Below the pieces are notes generated by a model. The model was not told the DNA's origin, searched no databases, and was given only the letters and a program-made list of their open reading frames with translations. A DNA stretch of 11,365 bases from Saprospiraceae bacterium (lineage in GTDB: Bacteria; Bacteroidota; Bacteroidia; Chitinophagales; Saprospiraceae): assembly GCA_023299965.1 (NCBI GenBank), contig JALZVN010000126.1, positions 1-11,365 on the forward strand. The letters are read 5' to 3'. Position 1 is the stretch's first letter, and each line of letters begins with the position of its first letter. A program made the translations under genes and the position numbers. Positions 1 to 7,120 of the stretch are shown in pieces.

Positions 1-23
1 TCCTCACATACGAGAATTTTCAT
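1..23 (-). CDS. Response regulator, N-terminal fragment (cut by left window edge)
   Basis: Only the first seven codons lie in the window. Read on the minus strand from an ATG at 23-21 they give MKILVCE, followed by a partial codon GA that can only be D or E. A start of the form MKILVxE(D/E) is characteristic of receiver domains: the hydrophobic first beta strand followed by the acidic pair that binds Mg2+. The fragment lies 58 nt downstream of the Hpt gene on the same strand, directly after a hybrid kinase, which is where a cognate response regulator is expected. The output domain (DNA-binding or other) cannot be seen. With so few residues this rests mainly on context plus the match to the receiver start. 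Confidence 0.5.
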
Positions 24-81
24 ATATTTTTAAATTCTAATTTGAATTTAAAGATATGAAGAAAATCTGAGATCGGACCTA

Positions 82-444
82 TTATAAGCGAGTTAGCTCC
101 ATTTTTAACTCTGTCATTACACGCTCTAGGTTTACTTCTAATTTGTCCATTAAGCTACCTAATTCATCCACAGAGATGTTATTTTTAGCATTCTGCTCAA
201 TAGTCTTATTCGATACAGTCATCGTCTCATTGCCAACGTATGAAAGCGTAGATTTCATTTTGTGGCTTACAGAGGATAACTCTTCCCACTGTGCACTTTG
301 CTGTAGATTTCTCATTTTCACTACTTCATCAGGAAGTTCATCTATCAGCATTTCCAATAGAACTTTTTTCATGCTATCATCACCGTCAGACATGAGTTCT
401 AGATATTCGAGGTTGATAAATTGATATGCATTATTACTCACCAT
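82..444 (-). CDS. Stand-alone Hpt (histidine phosphotransfer) protein
   Basis: This 120-residue protein has the size and all-helical, charged composition of a single Hpt domain. The phosphoacceptor histidine is probably His61 in the motif SHKMKSTLSYVG (residues 60-71), with Lys64 and Ser65 matching the HxxKS/G pattern of the family. Nothing suggests a signal peptide or membrane segment, so it should be cytosolic. Its expected role is to carry a phosphoryl group from the C-terminal receiver of a hybrid kinase to the receiver of a response regulator. The hybrid kinase gene ends 61 nt upstream and a probable response regulator starts 58 nt downstream, all on the same strand, so the relay components are adjacent. 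The start at 444 gives a full domain; the next Met (residue 18) would trim the first helix. The kinase itself has no Hpt domain, which fits a separate one. Confidence 0.85.
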   Translation of the reverse strand: MVSNNAYQFINLEYLELMSDGDDSMKKVLLEMLIDELPDEVVKMRNLQQSAQWEELSSVSHKMKSTLSYVGNETMTVSNKTIEQNAKNNISVDELGSLMDKLEVNLERVMTELKMELTRL

Positions 445-505
445 TGTTTTGGGAATTTATAATTTAAATTAAATAAATCTTATTGCTGAGTGGTTCAAGA
501 TCTAA

Positions 506-2524
506 TTAACTATTAGACCTAAGTGTTTTGTTTCTTTTTGCTGTTACGTAGTGACCTATCTTACTAAAAAGCTGTTCGGGCTTAAAAGGTTTAAGTACAT
601 AGTCATCCATGCCGTAATCTTTGAATTTATCATCTTCTGCAATATTGGCGTGAGCAGTCATGGCTAAAATTGGAAGTTCTGCTTTAGACTTCTCAAAATT
701 AGCTCTTATATATTGCGTTGCCTCATACCCATCCATGATAGGCATTTGGATATCCATTAGGATGATGTCAAAGTCAGCTTCCTTTAGTTTTTCTAAACCC
801 TGTTTACCGTTTTCGGCAACGATTAGATTGATATTTGGAAACTGTTTATTTAAGGTCTTAGTAGCTACGAGTCTATTGATCATGTGATCTTCACAAAGCA
901 ATAAATCGAAAGCTGTATTTGGATCAAAGTCATCTGCTGATGGTGCATCTGCTTGTGGCTCTTGACCTTCTTCAAGAATCAAGTCAAAGCTGAATTTGGA
1001 ACCTACTTGATGTTCACTTTCTACCCAAATCTTTCCACCTTGGTATTCTATCAGGTTCTTTGCAATGGATAAGCCCAGCCCAGTCCCTTCAAATATTCTA
1101 TCCTTTGATCGAATACGAGTAAAAGTTTCAAATATCACTCCAATTTTATCTTCTGGTATACCTATCCCAGTATCCTGTACTTCAAATTGGATATGCCATG
1201 AACCATGACTTTCGTTTACCACGCTTACGTTTATGGAAACCTTTCCATCATCTGTAAACTTGATAGCGTTACCAACAAGATTATATAAGATTTGATTTAA
1301 TCTTAATGGATCTCCCTCTAGCCATTGAGGGATAGATGGGTCAACATTTAGCTCTAGGACAAGGTTCTTTTCATCGACCTTATACTGCATTACGTTGATC
1401 ACATTTTTCATCAAGGAATTAAAATCAAAGCTAGAGTAGTTGAATTTTATTTTCCCAGCTTGAATTGATGATATTTCTAGGATGTCATTTACGATCCCTA
1501 AAAGCAACTCTGAAGAGTTCTTTACATTGCTTATATAGCTGTATTGTTCCTCATTCAAGTCAGTCTTCAATACTAGATTACTCATCCCTAAGATGGCGTT
1601 CATTGGAGTACGCATCTCATGACTCACACTAGCTATAAACTGTTCTTTTAACTTAGAAGTTTGATCAGCAATTTTTCGGTCTTGGCGAAGCTTTTCGGCT
1701 TGCTTACGCTCTGTTATATCTCTTATGAAGCCATTGATTCCAACAAAATTACCATAGATCAATTGGCCTGCTGAGATTAAGCAATTTCTTATACTTTCAT
1801 CTTTGCAAACAATATTGACTTCCTCTTCTACTACAAATTTGCTCTGGAAAACACGATCTTGAAATGTCTCCCAAAAATTTCTGTTCTCAAAGAGCGCTTC
1901 TATTTGTAATCCGAATAATTCAGAGTTTTCGTATCCAGTGATGACGGATGTTGATTTATTGAAGTCGACAAGTTTACCTTCATAGTTGCAAACATATATT
2001 GCATCCTTAGAATTGGTAAAGATATTTTGGTATCTAGTTTGTGCTTCTTCAATTTTTTTGAGATACTTTTTTCTTTCAATAGAAAAGCGAAGTGTCTTCA
2101 AGAAAACATTGGCGTCATAATTTCCTTTTATGAGGAAGTCTTGAGCACCCATTTTGAGTGCCTTCAGTCCAAGTTGACGGTCTTGCTGACCCGTTAATAC
2201 GATTACGTTGTTGTTAGGAAATTGCTGAAGAAGTGTGTTTAAGGTGTCAAATCCAAAACTGTCTGGTAGACTTAGATCCAAAAGGATGGCTGCGTAGTCA
2301 TCTTCCTTCTCCAATGTTTTAAGACCGGCGTTGAGAGAGTCCTTTACCACAAGCCTACAGTGCTTCATGCCAGATTCTACCAAAAGTAGCTCTACCATTC
2401 GAGCATCTGCTTTGTTGTCTTCAATAAGCAGTATTTTATTTATCTCAGTATTGGACAAATTGGATACATTATTTTTGCTATTTCCTTCTACCAATATAGG
2501 TTGATATTCTGAACTACTCGCCAT
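506..2524 (-). CDS. Hybrid sensor histidine kinase, REC-PAS-HisKA-HATPase-REC
   Basis: This 672-residue cytosolic kinase has no visible transmembrane segment. Order of domains: a receiver at about 29-150 (acidic pair Glu35/Asp36, phosphoacceptor Asp83, Thr111, Lys133); a PAS domain at about 163-275 ending in the typical DITERK; HisKA with His302 in SHEMRTPMN; an HATPase with N box around Asn419, G1 box DTGIGIP (451-457), F box near 465-468 and G2 box GTGLGL (480-485); and a second receiver at about 540-658 (Glu545/Asp546, Asp591 in LMDIQMP, Thr623, Lys645). All catalytic residues are present in every domain. The N-terminal receiver suggests that input arrives as a phosphoryl group or through a partner protein, while PAS may bind a ligand. 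Output should pass from His302 to Asp591, then to the Hpt protein encoded next. The signal and target are unknown. It lies 66 nt after the small protein gene upstream; no clear promoter or terminator was seen between them. Confidence 0.93.
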   Translation of the reverse strand: MASSSEYQPILVEGNSKNNVSNLSNTEINKILLIEDNKADARMVELLLVESGMKHCRLVVKDSLNAGLKTLEKEDDYAAILLDLSLPDSFGFDTLNTLLQQFPNNNVIVLTGQQDRQLGLKALKMGAQDFLIKGNYDANVFLKTLRFSIERKKYLKKIEEAQTRYQNIFTNSKDAIYVCNYEGKLVDFNKSTSVITGYENSELFGLQIEALFENRNFWETFQDRVFQSKFVVEEEVNIVCKDESIRNCLISAGQLIYGNFVGINGFIRDITERKQAEKLRQDRKIADQTSKLKEQFIASVSHEMRTPMNAILGMSNLVLKTDLNEEQYSYISNVKNSSELLLGIVNDILEISSIQAGKIKFNYSSFDFNSLMKNVINVMQYKVDEKNLVLELNVDPSIPQWLEGDPLRLNQILYNLVGNAIKFTDDGKVSINVSVVNESHGSWHIQFEVQDTGIGIPEDKIGVIFETFTRIRSKDRIFEGTGLGLSIAKNLIEYQGGKIWVESEHQVGSKFSFDLILEEGQEPQADAPSADDFDPNTAFDLLLCEDHMINRLVATKTLNKQFPNINLIVAENGKQGLEKLKEADFDIILMDIQMPIMDGYEATQYIRANFEKSKAELPILAMTAHANIAEDDKFKDYGMDDYVLKPFKPEQLFSKIGHYVTAKRNKTLRSNS

Positions 2525-2590
2525 TTGTAAAATTTATAGAATAATATCTCATGACTAATGCTCAAAACGCCTATAAATAAAGGGTTTTCC

Positions 2591-2938
2591 TTAGTCTATA
2601 GGTATAAATGCAAATTTCGAGCCTAATTCTTCAATGACAAATAGGCAATAAAAATCTTCTGGGTCTTTATATATTTTCCTAAATTCATTTATTCTTTCTT
2701 GCCTAATTAGATTTTTGGCTGAAAACTCTTCTAAGGTAGAAATATACAAATTCCATGAGCTTTTAAGAGAAGCTGGATTTGCCAACATGATTCCTAGATT
2801 TAGTGGCTCTTTGGCGACTACAAAAATGGGATAATTTGATATGTCTTGATTGAATATCTCATCACTAGCTTTCTCCATGATTCTGCTAGCGCCTTTGAGG
2901 TCTTTTTTTATTTTATTGAGTCTGCGTTCTGTGTCCAT
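2591..2938 (-). CDS. Small conserved protein of unknown function, coupled to rlmD
   Basis: A 115-residue soluble protein with no signal peptide, membrane segment or recognised catalytic motif. The N-terminal 30 residues are charged and helical in character. The rest mixes hydrophobic beta-like stretches (NYPIFVVAKEPLNLGIML, about 36-53) with a helical segment and ends in a strand-like FCLFVIEELGSKFAFIPID-type tail (about 97-115). From memory, short Bacteroidota hypothetical proteins share the pattern 'YPIFV...LG...STLEEF...FRKIYKDPEDF...LG..F.FIP', but I cannot name a family. The gene starts 1 nt after the rlmD stop codon, so the two are almost certainly co-transcribed and may be translationally coupled. 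That suggests, without proving, a link to rRNA or translation. No function is assigned. Confidence 0.8.
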   Translation of the reverse strand: MDTERRLNKIKKDLKGASRIMEKASDEIFNQDISNYPIFVVAKEPLNLGIMLANPASLKSSWNLYISTLEEFSAKNLIRQERINEFRKIYKDPEDFYCLFVIEELGSKFAFIPID

Positions 2939-2939
2939 T

Positions 2940-4349
2940 TTATTTTAATGTAAGAAGTACTACGTTTTCAATGTGATGGGTATGGGGGAACATGTCCACT
3001 GCTTGTGACTTTTTCACATCATATTTTTCTGATAACAAGGCTAAGTCACGTGCTTGTGTACTTGGATTACAGCTGACATAAATGACTTTAGGAGCAGCTA
3101 ATTTTAATAACATATCTACCACCTTCGCATGCATTCCAGCTCTTGGAGGATCCGTGATTAAAATATCTGGTTTTCCATGTTGCTCCGCAAAAGAATCAGT
3201 TAAAATGTCCTTTACATCACCAGCGTAAAAGATCGTATTTGTAATGTTATTACGCTCTGTATTTTGCTTGGCATCTTCTATCGCTGATTCAACTTCTTCG
3301 ATTCCAACAACCTGTTTGCACTTGTGCGCAATGAAAAGTGCTATACTGCCAATACCGGTATAGAGATCGTAGACATTTTCTTCTCCAGACAGCTCTGCAA
3401 GGTTTTCAACCACCTCAAAGAGTCTTGTCGCTTGGCTAGGGTTAGTTTGAAAAAAGGACTTTGGTCCTATTCTGAATTTTACATCTCGAAGCATTTCTTC
3501 GATATAAGGCTTACCGTGCACTAAGACCATATCCAGGTCCATTACATAGTCATTCTTTTTGTTGTTGATGCAATAAAAGACAGATGTGAGCTTTGGATTT
3601 TGCTTAACTACTTCTTGTAGAAAAGCTTCAATTTGCTCTTTGTCGTCTAGATTGATGCTTAAAATCAGCATACATTGATCAAGAGAACTAGTTTTGACAA
3701 ACATATTTCTCATGATGCCTTCTTGAGATCGAGCATCATAAAAGGAAAACCCAAAATCAATAGCAATTTGGTGGATGGAATTTCTAAGATCATTAGATAT
3801 ACCTCCTTGCAGATGACAGTGATCAATGTGCAATATTTTATCAAATGCTCCAGCACGGTGAAAGCCTAAAACGTCTTCCTCATTTGAAACGTCTGAGTCA
3901 ATCTCTTCTTTAGTAAGCCACCTTTTGTTTGAAAAACTGAATTCAAGTTTATTTCGATAATAGTCTACAGATGGAGCTGGTAAGATTGGAATAATCTCCT
4001 CAGGATCTATTTTGCCTATTCTTTGTAATACTTGAAGCACATTGTTCTCCTTAAATTCTAGTTGCTTTTCATAGGGAACATTTTGGATAGTGCATCCTCC
4101 ACAAACTTCAAAGTGCTTGCACATAGGAGCTATACGTAGCTCTGACATTTTTTTGAAGTGAATGGGGAAGGCCTCCAAAAATGACTTTTTCTTTTTGCTG
4201 ACTTGCACATCTACTATATCACCAGGTACAGTACGTTCAATAAAGACGATTCTTCCTTCTTTGTCTTTGGCTACGCCTCTTCCTTTTTCGGCTAATTCGA
4301 AGACTTCAAGATCTTCAATTATTATTTTTTTTCTTCGCTTTCTTCCCAT
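2940..4349 (-). CDS. rlmD: 23S rRNA (uracil-5-)-methyltransferase, RlmD/RumA type
   Basis: This 469-residue enzyme transfers a methyl group from SAM to C5 of a uracil in 23S rRNA (U1939 in E. coli numbering for RlmD). An N-terminal TRAM-like RNA-binding domain covers about 1-60. Four iron-sulfur ligands follow the family spacing: Cys77, Cys83, Cys86 and Cys178. The C-terminal Rossmann methyltransferase contains FFQTN (Gln301), the SAM loop DLYTGIGSIAL (from Asp328), acidic Glu351, the DPPR motif (Asp400), the nucleophile Cys427 in SCNPST, and the general base Glu461 in HIENV. The domain set is intact and the length is normal. The RDD gene ends 5 nt upstream and the small unknown gene starts 1 nt downstream, so the three form an operon. 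Some enzymes of this family (RlmCD) also methylate U747; sequence alone does not separate the two specificities. Confidence 0.93.
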   Translation of the reverse strand: MGRKRRKKIIIEDLEVFELAEKGRGVAKDKEGRIVFIERTVPGDIVDVQVSKKKKSFLEAFPIHFKKMSELRIAPMCKHFEVCGGCTIQNVPYEKQLEFKENNVLQVLQRIGKIDPEEIIPILPAPSVDYYRNKLEFSFSNKRWLTKEEIDSDVSNEEDVLGFHRAGAFDKILHIDHCHLQGGISNDLRNSIHQIAIDFGFSFYDARSQEGIMRNMFVKTSSLDQCMLILSINLDDKEQIEAFLQEVVKQNPKLTSVFYCINNKKNDYVMDLDMVLVHGKPYIEEMLRDVKFRIGPKSFFQTNPSQATRLFEVVENLAELSGEENVYDLYTGIGSIALFIAHKCKQVVGIEEVESAIEDAKQNTERNNITNTIFYAGDVKDILTDSFAEQHGKPDILITDPPRAGMHAKVVDMLLKLAAPKVIYVSCNPSTQARDLALLSEKYDVKKSQAVDMFPHTHHIENVVLLTLK

Positions 4350-4354
4350 CTCTG

Positions 4355-5083
4355 CTATCGTGTTAATACGATGTAATCTTTTATTAATGTTTTTAGAAAT
4401 TCTGTATTGTTTGTAGGTCTTTTTTGAACCTGCATCATCTTACTCATTTTTAGAGCAAGCTTGTTGATTACTTCCACATTATTAGCGCTAGGATTATTTC
4501 TATGTCTAATCAAAGCGTTTTTAATAACAAGCATATCTTTTTCGTTGATATTCTTTATTTCTGTATAAATAGGTTCATAATCTTCAGTAGTACTAATATT
4601 TAAAATGTCTTTGAGCGTAAAATTACTTATCGTTTTTAGTTTAACTATGACTGTATTCGCGGCACGATCTCCCATACGTTGCCTGTTTTCGCTAGTAGCT
4701 ATAAATACAGCCCCTAAGACGCCAATACAAAGATAGGTATCTATAAAATGAAATATAGTACGCATCAAAAAATCACTGAGACTAGGCTCTGATCCATCTA
4801 ATTTGACCACTTTCACCCCTGCTGCCATTTTGCCAATGGTTTGTCCATTATTCATGATTTCTAATCCCAAAGAGTAAAATAGAAACAATAGAAAAAAGGA
4901 GTATTGCATAACCGCACTCAGCAACTCACTGGCATTGAAAATACTGAGTACCCATATCAGTAAAAAAGTGGTAGTAGCGACAATAAGGACATCTACAAAT
5001 AGACCTAGAAAACGATCCCTGAGAGGCGCTAATTCATAGTTGATGATTACATTTTGAGAAGTTCTTATATTTATACTCTCCAT
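4355..5083 (-). CDS. RDD family membrane protein
   Basis: A 242-residue integral membrane protein. The RDD domain is seen from its Arg/Asp motif before and in the first helix (Arg22-Asp23-Arg24, Asp31), a glycine/lysine loop NGQTIGKMAAGVKVV (79-93), and RQRMGDRAANTVIV (134-147) after the last helix. Hydrophobic segments are near 26-48, 58-76 and 107-130. A soluble C-terminal tail of about 95 residues ends in FLKTLIKDYIVLTR (229-242). The molecular role of most RDD proteins is unknown; transport or ion-exchange roles have been shown for a few. It stands divergently beside the SpoIIM-like gene, a pairing seen in other MoxR/DUF58 loci, so it probably belongs functionally with the plus-strand cluster even though it heads an operon with rlmD (5-nt gap). 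The start at 5083 leaves a short N-terminal arm before the domain and is the only reasonable Met. Confidence 0.88.
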   Translation of the reverse strand: MESINIRTSQNVIINYELAPLRDRFLGLFVDVLIVATTTFLLIWVLSIFNASELLSAVMQYSFFLLFLFYSLGLEIMNNGQTIGKMAAGVKVVKLDGSEPSLSDFLMRTIFHFIDTYLCIGVLGAVFIATSENRQRMGDRAANTVIVKLKTISNFTLKDILNISTTEDYEPIYTEIKNINEKDMLVIKNALIRHRNNPSANNVEVINKLALKMSKMMQVQKRPTNNTEFLKTLIKDYIVLTR

Positions 5084-5111
5084 CTACTCTATATTGTATC
5101 TTTTACTGCAC

Positions 5112-5119
5112 CAAAATTA
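5112..5119 (-). promoter_or_regulatory. Candidate -7 element TAATTTTG, proximal to the RDD gene
   Basis: Read on the minus strand the octamer is TAATTTTG, an exact match to TAnnTTTG, 28 nt before the RDD start codon. That would give a short leader of about 20-25 nt. No TTG was found 17-23 nt upstream, so the -33 half is missing and the call is weak. Confidence 0.3.
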
Positions 5120-5184
5120 AGGTTAAATCGTTTAGAAAGCTGTAAGTTATGTGCTTTTGTTATATTTAAATCTAAATCAATATT

Positions 5185-5196
5185 CAAATATATTTG
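5185..5196. promoter_or_regulatory. Palindromic CAAATATATTTG with -7 elements on both strands
   Basis: The 12-bp perfect palindrome contains TATATTTG on the plus strand (5189-5196) and the same octamer on the minus strand (5192-5185). Both match TAnnTTTG. For the minus strand a TTG (5215-5213) lies 20 nt upstream, a good -33/-7 pair, giving an RDD-operon leader of roughly 95 nt. For the plus strand the leader to the SpoIIM ATG would be about 45-50 nt, but the nearest upstream TTG (5157-5159) is 29 nt away, too far for a standard pair. Two promoters sharing this box could not be occupied at the same time. Confidence 0.45.
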
Positions 5197-5201
5197 TCTT
5201 A

Positions 5202-5218
5202 TTGTTGTTAGTCAACAA
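5202..5218. repeat. Inverted repeat TTGTTG-N5-CAACAA
   Basis: Six-base arms (5202-5207 and 5213-5218) flank a 5-nt spacer. The repeat lies just downstream of the plus-strand -7 box, so it would fall at or near the transcription start of the SpoIIM operon and overlaps the TTG used as -33 for the minus strand. It could be an operator or a weak leader hairpin. It is short enough to arise by chance in A+T-rich DNA. Confidence 0.3.
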
Positions 5219-5248
5219 ACATCATAGAGAAACCCATAGTAGAGTAGC

Positions 5249-7120
5249 ATGAAGGAAACCCAGTTTATAGAGCAAAATAAGACCAAATGGCAAGTATTTG
5301 AGTCTACGCTAGCTCAAGAAACTGTTGATCCTGAAAAATTGAGAGATATTTTCCTCCAAGTTACCGATGATTTGAGTTATGCTAGGACTTTCTATCCTAA
5401 TCGATCCGTCAGAGTATATCTCAATGGTCTTTCGAAAAAAGTGTTCAATAGGACACATCACCATAAGAAAACCCAAGCTAGTCGATTGTTATCCTTCTGG
5501 ACTGAGGAGCTCCCTCGTATAGTCTACGATAGTCAAAAGGCGTTTCGTCTGTCTTTATTCGTATTTATTGGTTCTATGTTGATTGGTGCATTTTCGAGTG
5601 CGATGGATCCAGAATTTGTCAGAACTATATTAGGAGACGCTTATGTCAATATGACTTTAGATAATATTGCGGATGGCGATCCGATGCGAGTGTACAAGGA
5701 TAGCAAAGAAATGGGGATGAGTGTGGGTATTACCTTGAATAATCTCATGGTAGCCTTTCTTACTTTTCTGCTTGGTATTGTATATTTAATTGGATCTATA
5801 GGTATCTTGATTAGCAATGGCGTAATGGTTGGTTCCTTCCAGTATTTCTTTTATGAACAGGGTTTTCTTTTAGAGTCTTTCTTGACGATTTGGATGCATG
5901 GTACTTTAGAGATTTCTGCTATTATAATTGCTGGAGCAGCAGGGATCACCATGGGAAGAGGCTTGGTCTTTCCGGGCACATATTCTAGAGCCAAAGCGTT
6001 TCAATTGTCCGCAAAACGAGGACTCAAAATAATGATTGGTATTACGCCTATTTTTATTTTGGCGGGATTTATAGAAGGTTTTGTAACTCGACATACAGAT
6101 ATTCCTAATGGTATAAGGGCCCTGTTTATACTAACTTGTCTTGCTTTTGTGATAGGTTATTTTGTCATATATCCTATGTACCTGAACATGAAAGGATTTA
6201 AACAAGGAGAAAAGAGTTACACGCTACAACCTGATAATATGCATCAGTTTGTGTATTATCAAATCAAAACATCTGGACAATTATTCAACGACTCATTCTT
6301 ATTCTTTGCAAGACATTTTGGGAAAATGGCATTTTTGTTTTTGATTTTTTCTGCACTCTTTGTTTTGTTCAATGGCTTTGTGATGAATGTGGTGTTAAAA
6401 GAAATTTTTGTTTTTGCAGATTGGCCATTTGATAAAGTGAAAGAGATTCCACAGTTTTTTTACAATGTAAATGAAAAGTGGTTTTATCCATTTAATGTGG
6501 GTTTGTTTAGTCTAATTACTTTAGTTGTATATTTTATTTTTGAAAGAAACTCGAGAGAGACGACCAAGGAGAGTATAGGGGGCAAAAATGTACTAAGTTT
6601 ATTAGCAAAAATAATAGGAATCGTGTTCATCATTGCCCTTTGCATTGCCCTTTTTGCCATCAATAACTTTCTAGCAATTTTGGCTATTCCTATGACACTT
6701 CCTTTTTTACTGATTTGGGCATACGCGACTTTTAAAGGTAAAGTCAATTTTTTTCAGGCATTTGGAAAGACCTGGAAAATGTATTTTGAGAATTTTTCGG
6801 TTAACATAGGTTTATCATTTGCCTTATTTCTCATCTTCGTTTTCTTCTATTCATTCAATCAGTTTATTCTGTTTTGGTTTGTAGTGGATATGTTGGCATG
6901 GAATCTAACCCTAGAACAGGCAGATTTGGACATTTTAGTGAATATGTTGCTTATATTTTTTGGTCATTTTAATGTAGTTTTAGGGTATACCTTATTTGCT
7001 ATAGGAGCAGCTTTTTCATACTATTCTTTTTCAGAAGAAATAGATGCAGTTAGCTTGCTAGAGAAAATAGATGAGATAAGTTTTGATAATCAAATAAGAG
7101 GAATCGCGAAAGAGGTATGA
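5249..7120 (+). CDS. SpoIIM-like multi-pass membrane protein with a second C-terminal membrane module
   Basis: A 623-residue membrane protein. Residues 1-95 are soluble and probably cytosolic. The SpoIIM/DUF95 module follows, with hydrophobic segments near 101-118, 164-188, 208-234, 262-280 and 291-312, and the family signature HGTLEISAIIIAGAAGI (217-233) with His217 and Glu221. A linker around 313-355 leads to a second membrane module with segments near 360-382, 413-431, 448-472, 474-492, 520-548 and 563-593. This module resembles the membrane domains loosely annotated as DUF4013 or glycerophosphodiester phosphodiesterase membrane domain; that likeness is my impression, not a search result. 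SpoIIM-like proteins of non-sporulating bacteria are usually about 320-330 residues, so this one is roughly double. It opens the plus-strand operon and overlaps the next gene by 4 nt (ATGA). Sporulation is not implied; function is unknown. Confidence 0.87.
   Translation: MKETQFIEQNKTKWQVFESTLAQETVDPEKLRDIFLQVTDDLSYARTFYPNRSVRVYLNGLSKKVFNRTHHHKKTQASRLLSFWTEELPRIVYDSQKAFRLSLFVFIGSMLIGAFSSAMDPEFVRTILGDAYVNMTLDNIADGDPMRVYKDSKEMGMSVGITLNNLMVAFLTFLLGIVYLIGSIGILISNGVMVGSFQYFFYEQGFLLESFLTIWMHGTLEISAIIIAGAAGITMGRGLVFPGTYSRAKAFQLSAKRGLKIMIGITPIFILAGFIEGFVTRHTDIPNGIRALFILTCLAFVIGYFVIYPMYLNMKGFKQGEKSYTLQPDNMHQFVYYQIKTSGQLFNDSFLFFARHFGKMAFLFLIFSALFVLFNGFVMNVVLKEIFVFADWPFDKVKEIPQFFYNVNEKWFYPFNVGLFSLITLVVYFIFERNSRETTKESIGGKNVLSLLAKIIGIVFIIALCIALFAINNFLAILAIPMTLPFLLIWAYATFKGKVNFFQAFGKTWKMYFENFSVNIGLSFALFLIFVFFYSFNQFILFWFVVDMLAWNLTLEQADLDILVNMLLIFFGHFNVVLGYTLFAIGAAFSYYSFSEEIDAVSLLEKIDEISFDNQIRGIAKEV

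Larger units (their letters stand above)
5084..5248. promoter_or_regulatory. Divergent intergenic region between the RDD and SpoIIM operons
   Basis: This 165-bp A+T-rich gap is the only divergent junction in the window and should hold the promoters of both operons. It contains three matches to the Bacteroidota -7 consensus TAnnTTTG: overlapping ones on both strands at 5185-5196 and one on the minus strand at 5112-5119. It also holds a small inverted repeat at 5202-5218. No Shine-Dalgarno sequence is evident before either start codon, as is usual in this phylum. Confidence 0.6.

Noticed and set aside
143..424. A 93-codon plus-strand open frame opposite the Hpt gene
   Set aside because: It lies entirely antisense to a gene with a clear Hpt motif, has no recognisable domain, and its composition is that of a mirrored coding strand.
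445..505. AATTTAAATT-type palindrome between the Hpt and kinase genes as a terminator
   Set aside because: It is A/T only, without a GC-containing stem or a T-run in the right place, and is expected by chance in such DNA.
2525..2590. Promoter or terminator in the 66-bp gap before the kinase gene
   Set aside because: No TAnnTTTG on the minus strand and no stable stem followed by a T-run could be found, so it is left unassigned.
6631..6653. Two copies of CATTGCCCTTT separated by 1 nt
   Set aside because: They encode the repeated hydrophobic run IALCIALF inside a membrane helix of the SpoIIM-like protein; this is ordinary low complexity, not a mobile or regulatory repeat.
5249..7120. Sporulation gene, because of SpoIIM similarity
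   Set aside because: No other sporulation gene is present, the organism looks like Bacteroidota, and SpoIIM-like proteins are widespread in non-sporulating bacteria.
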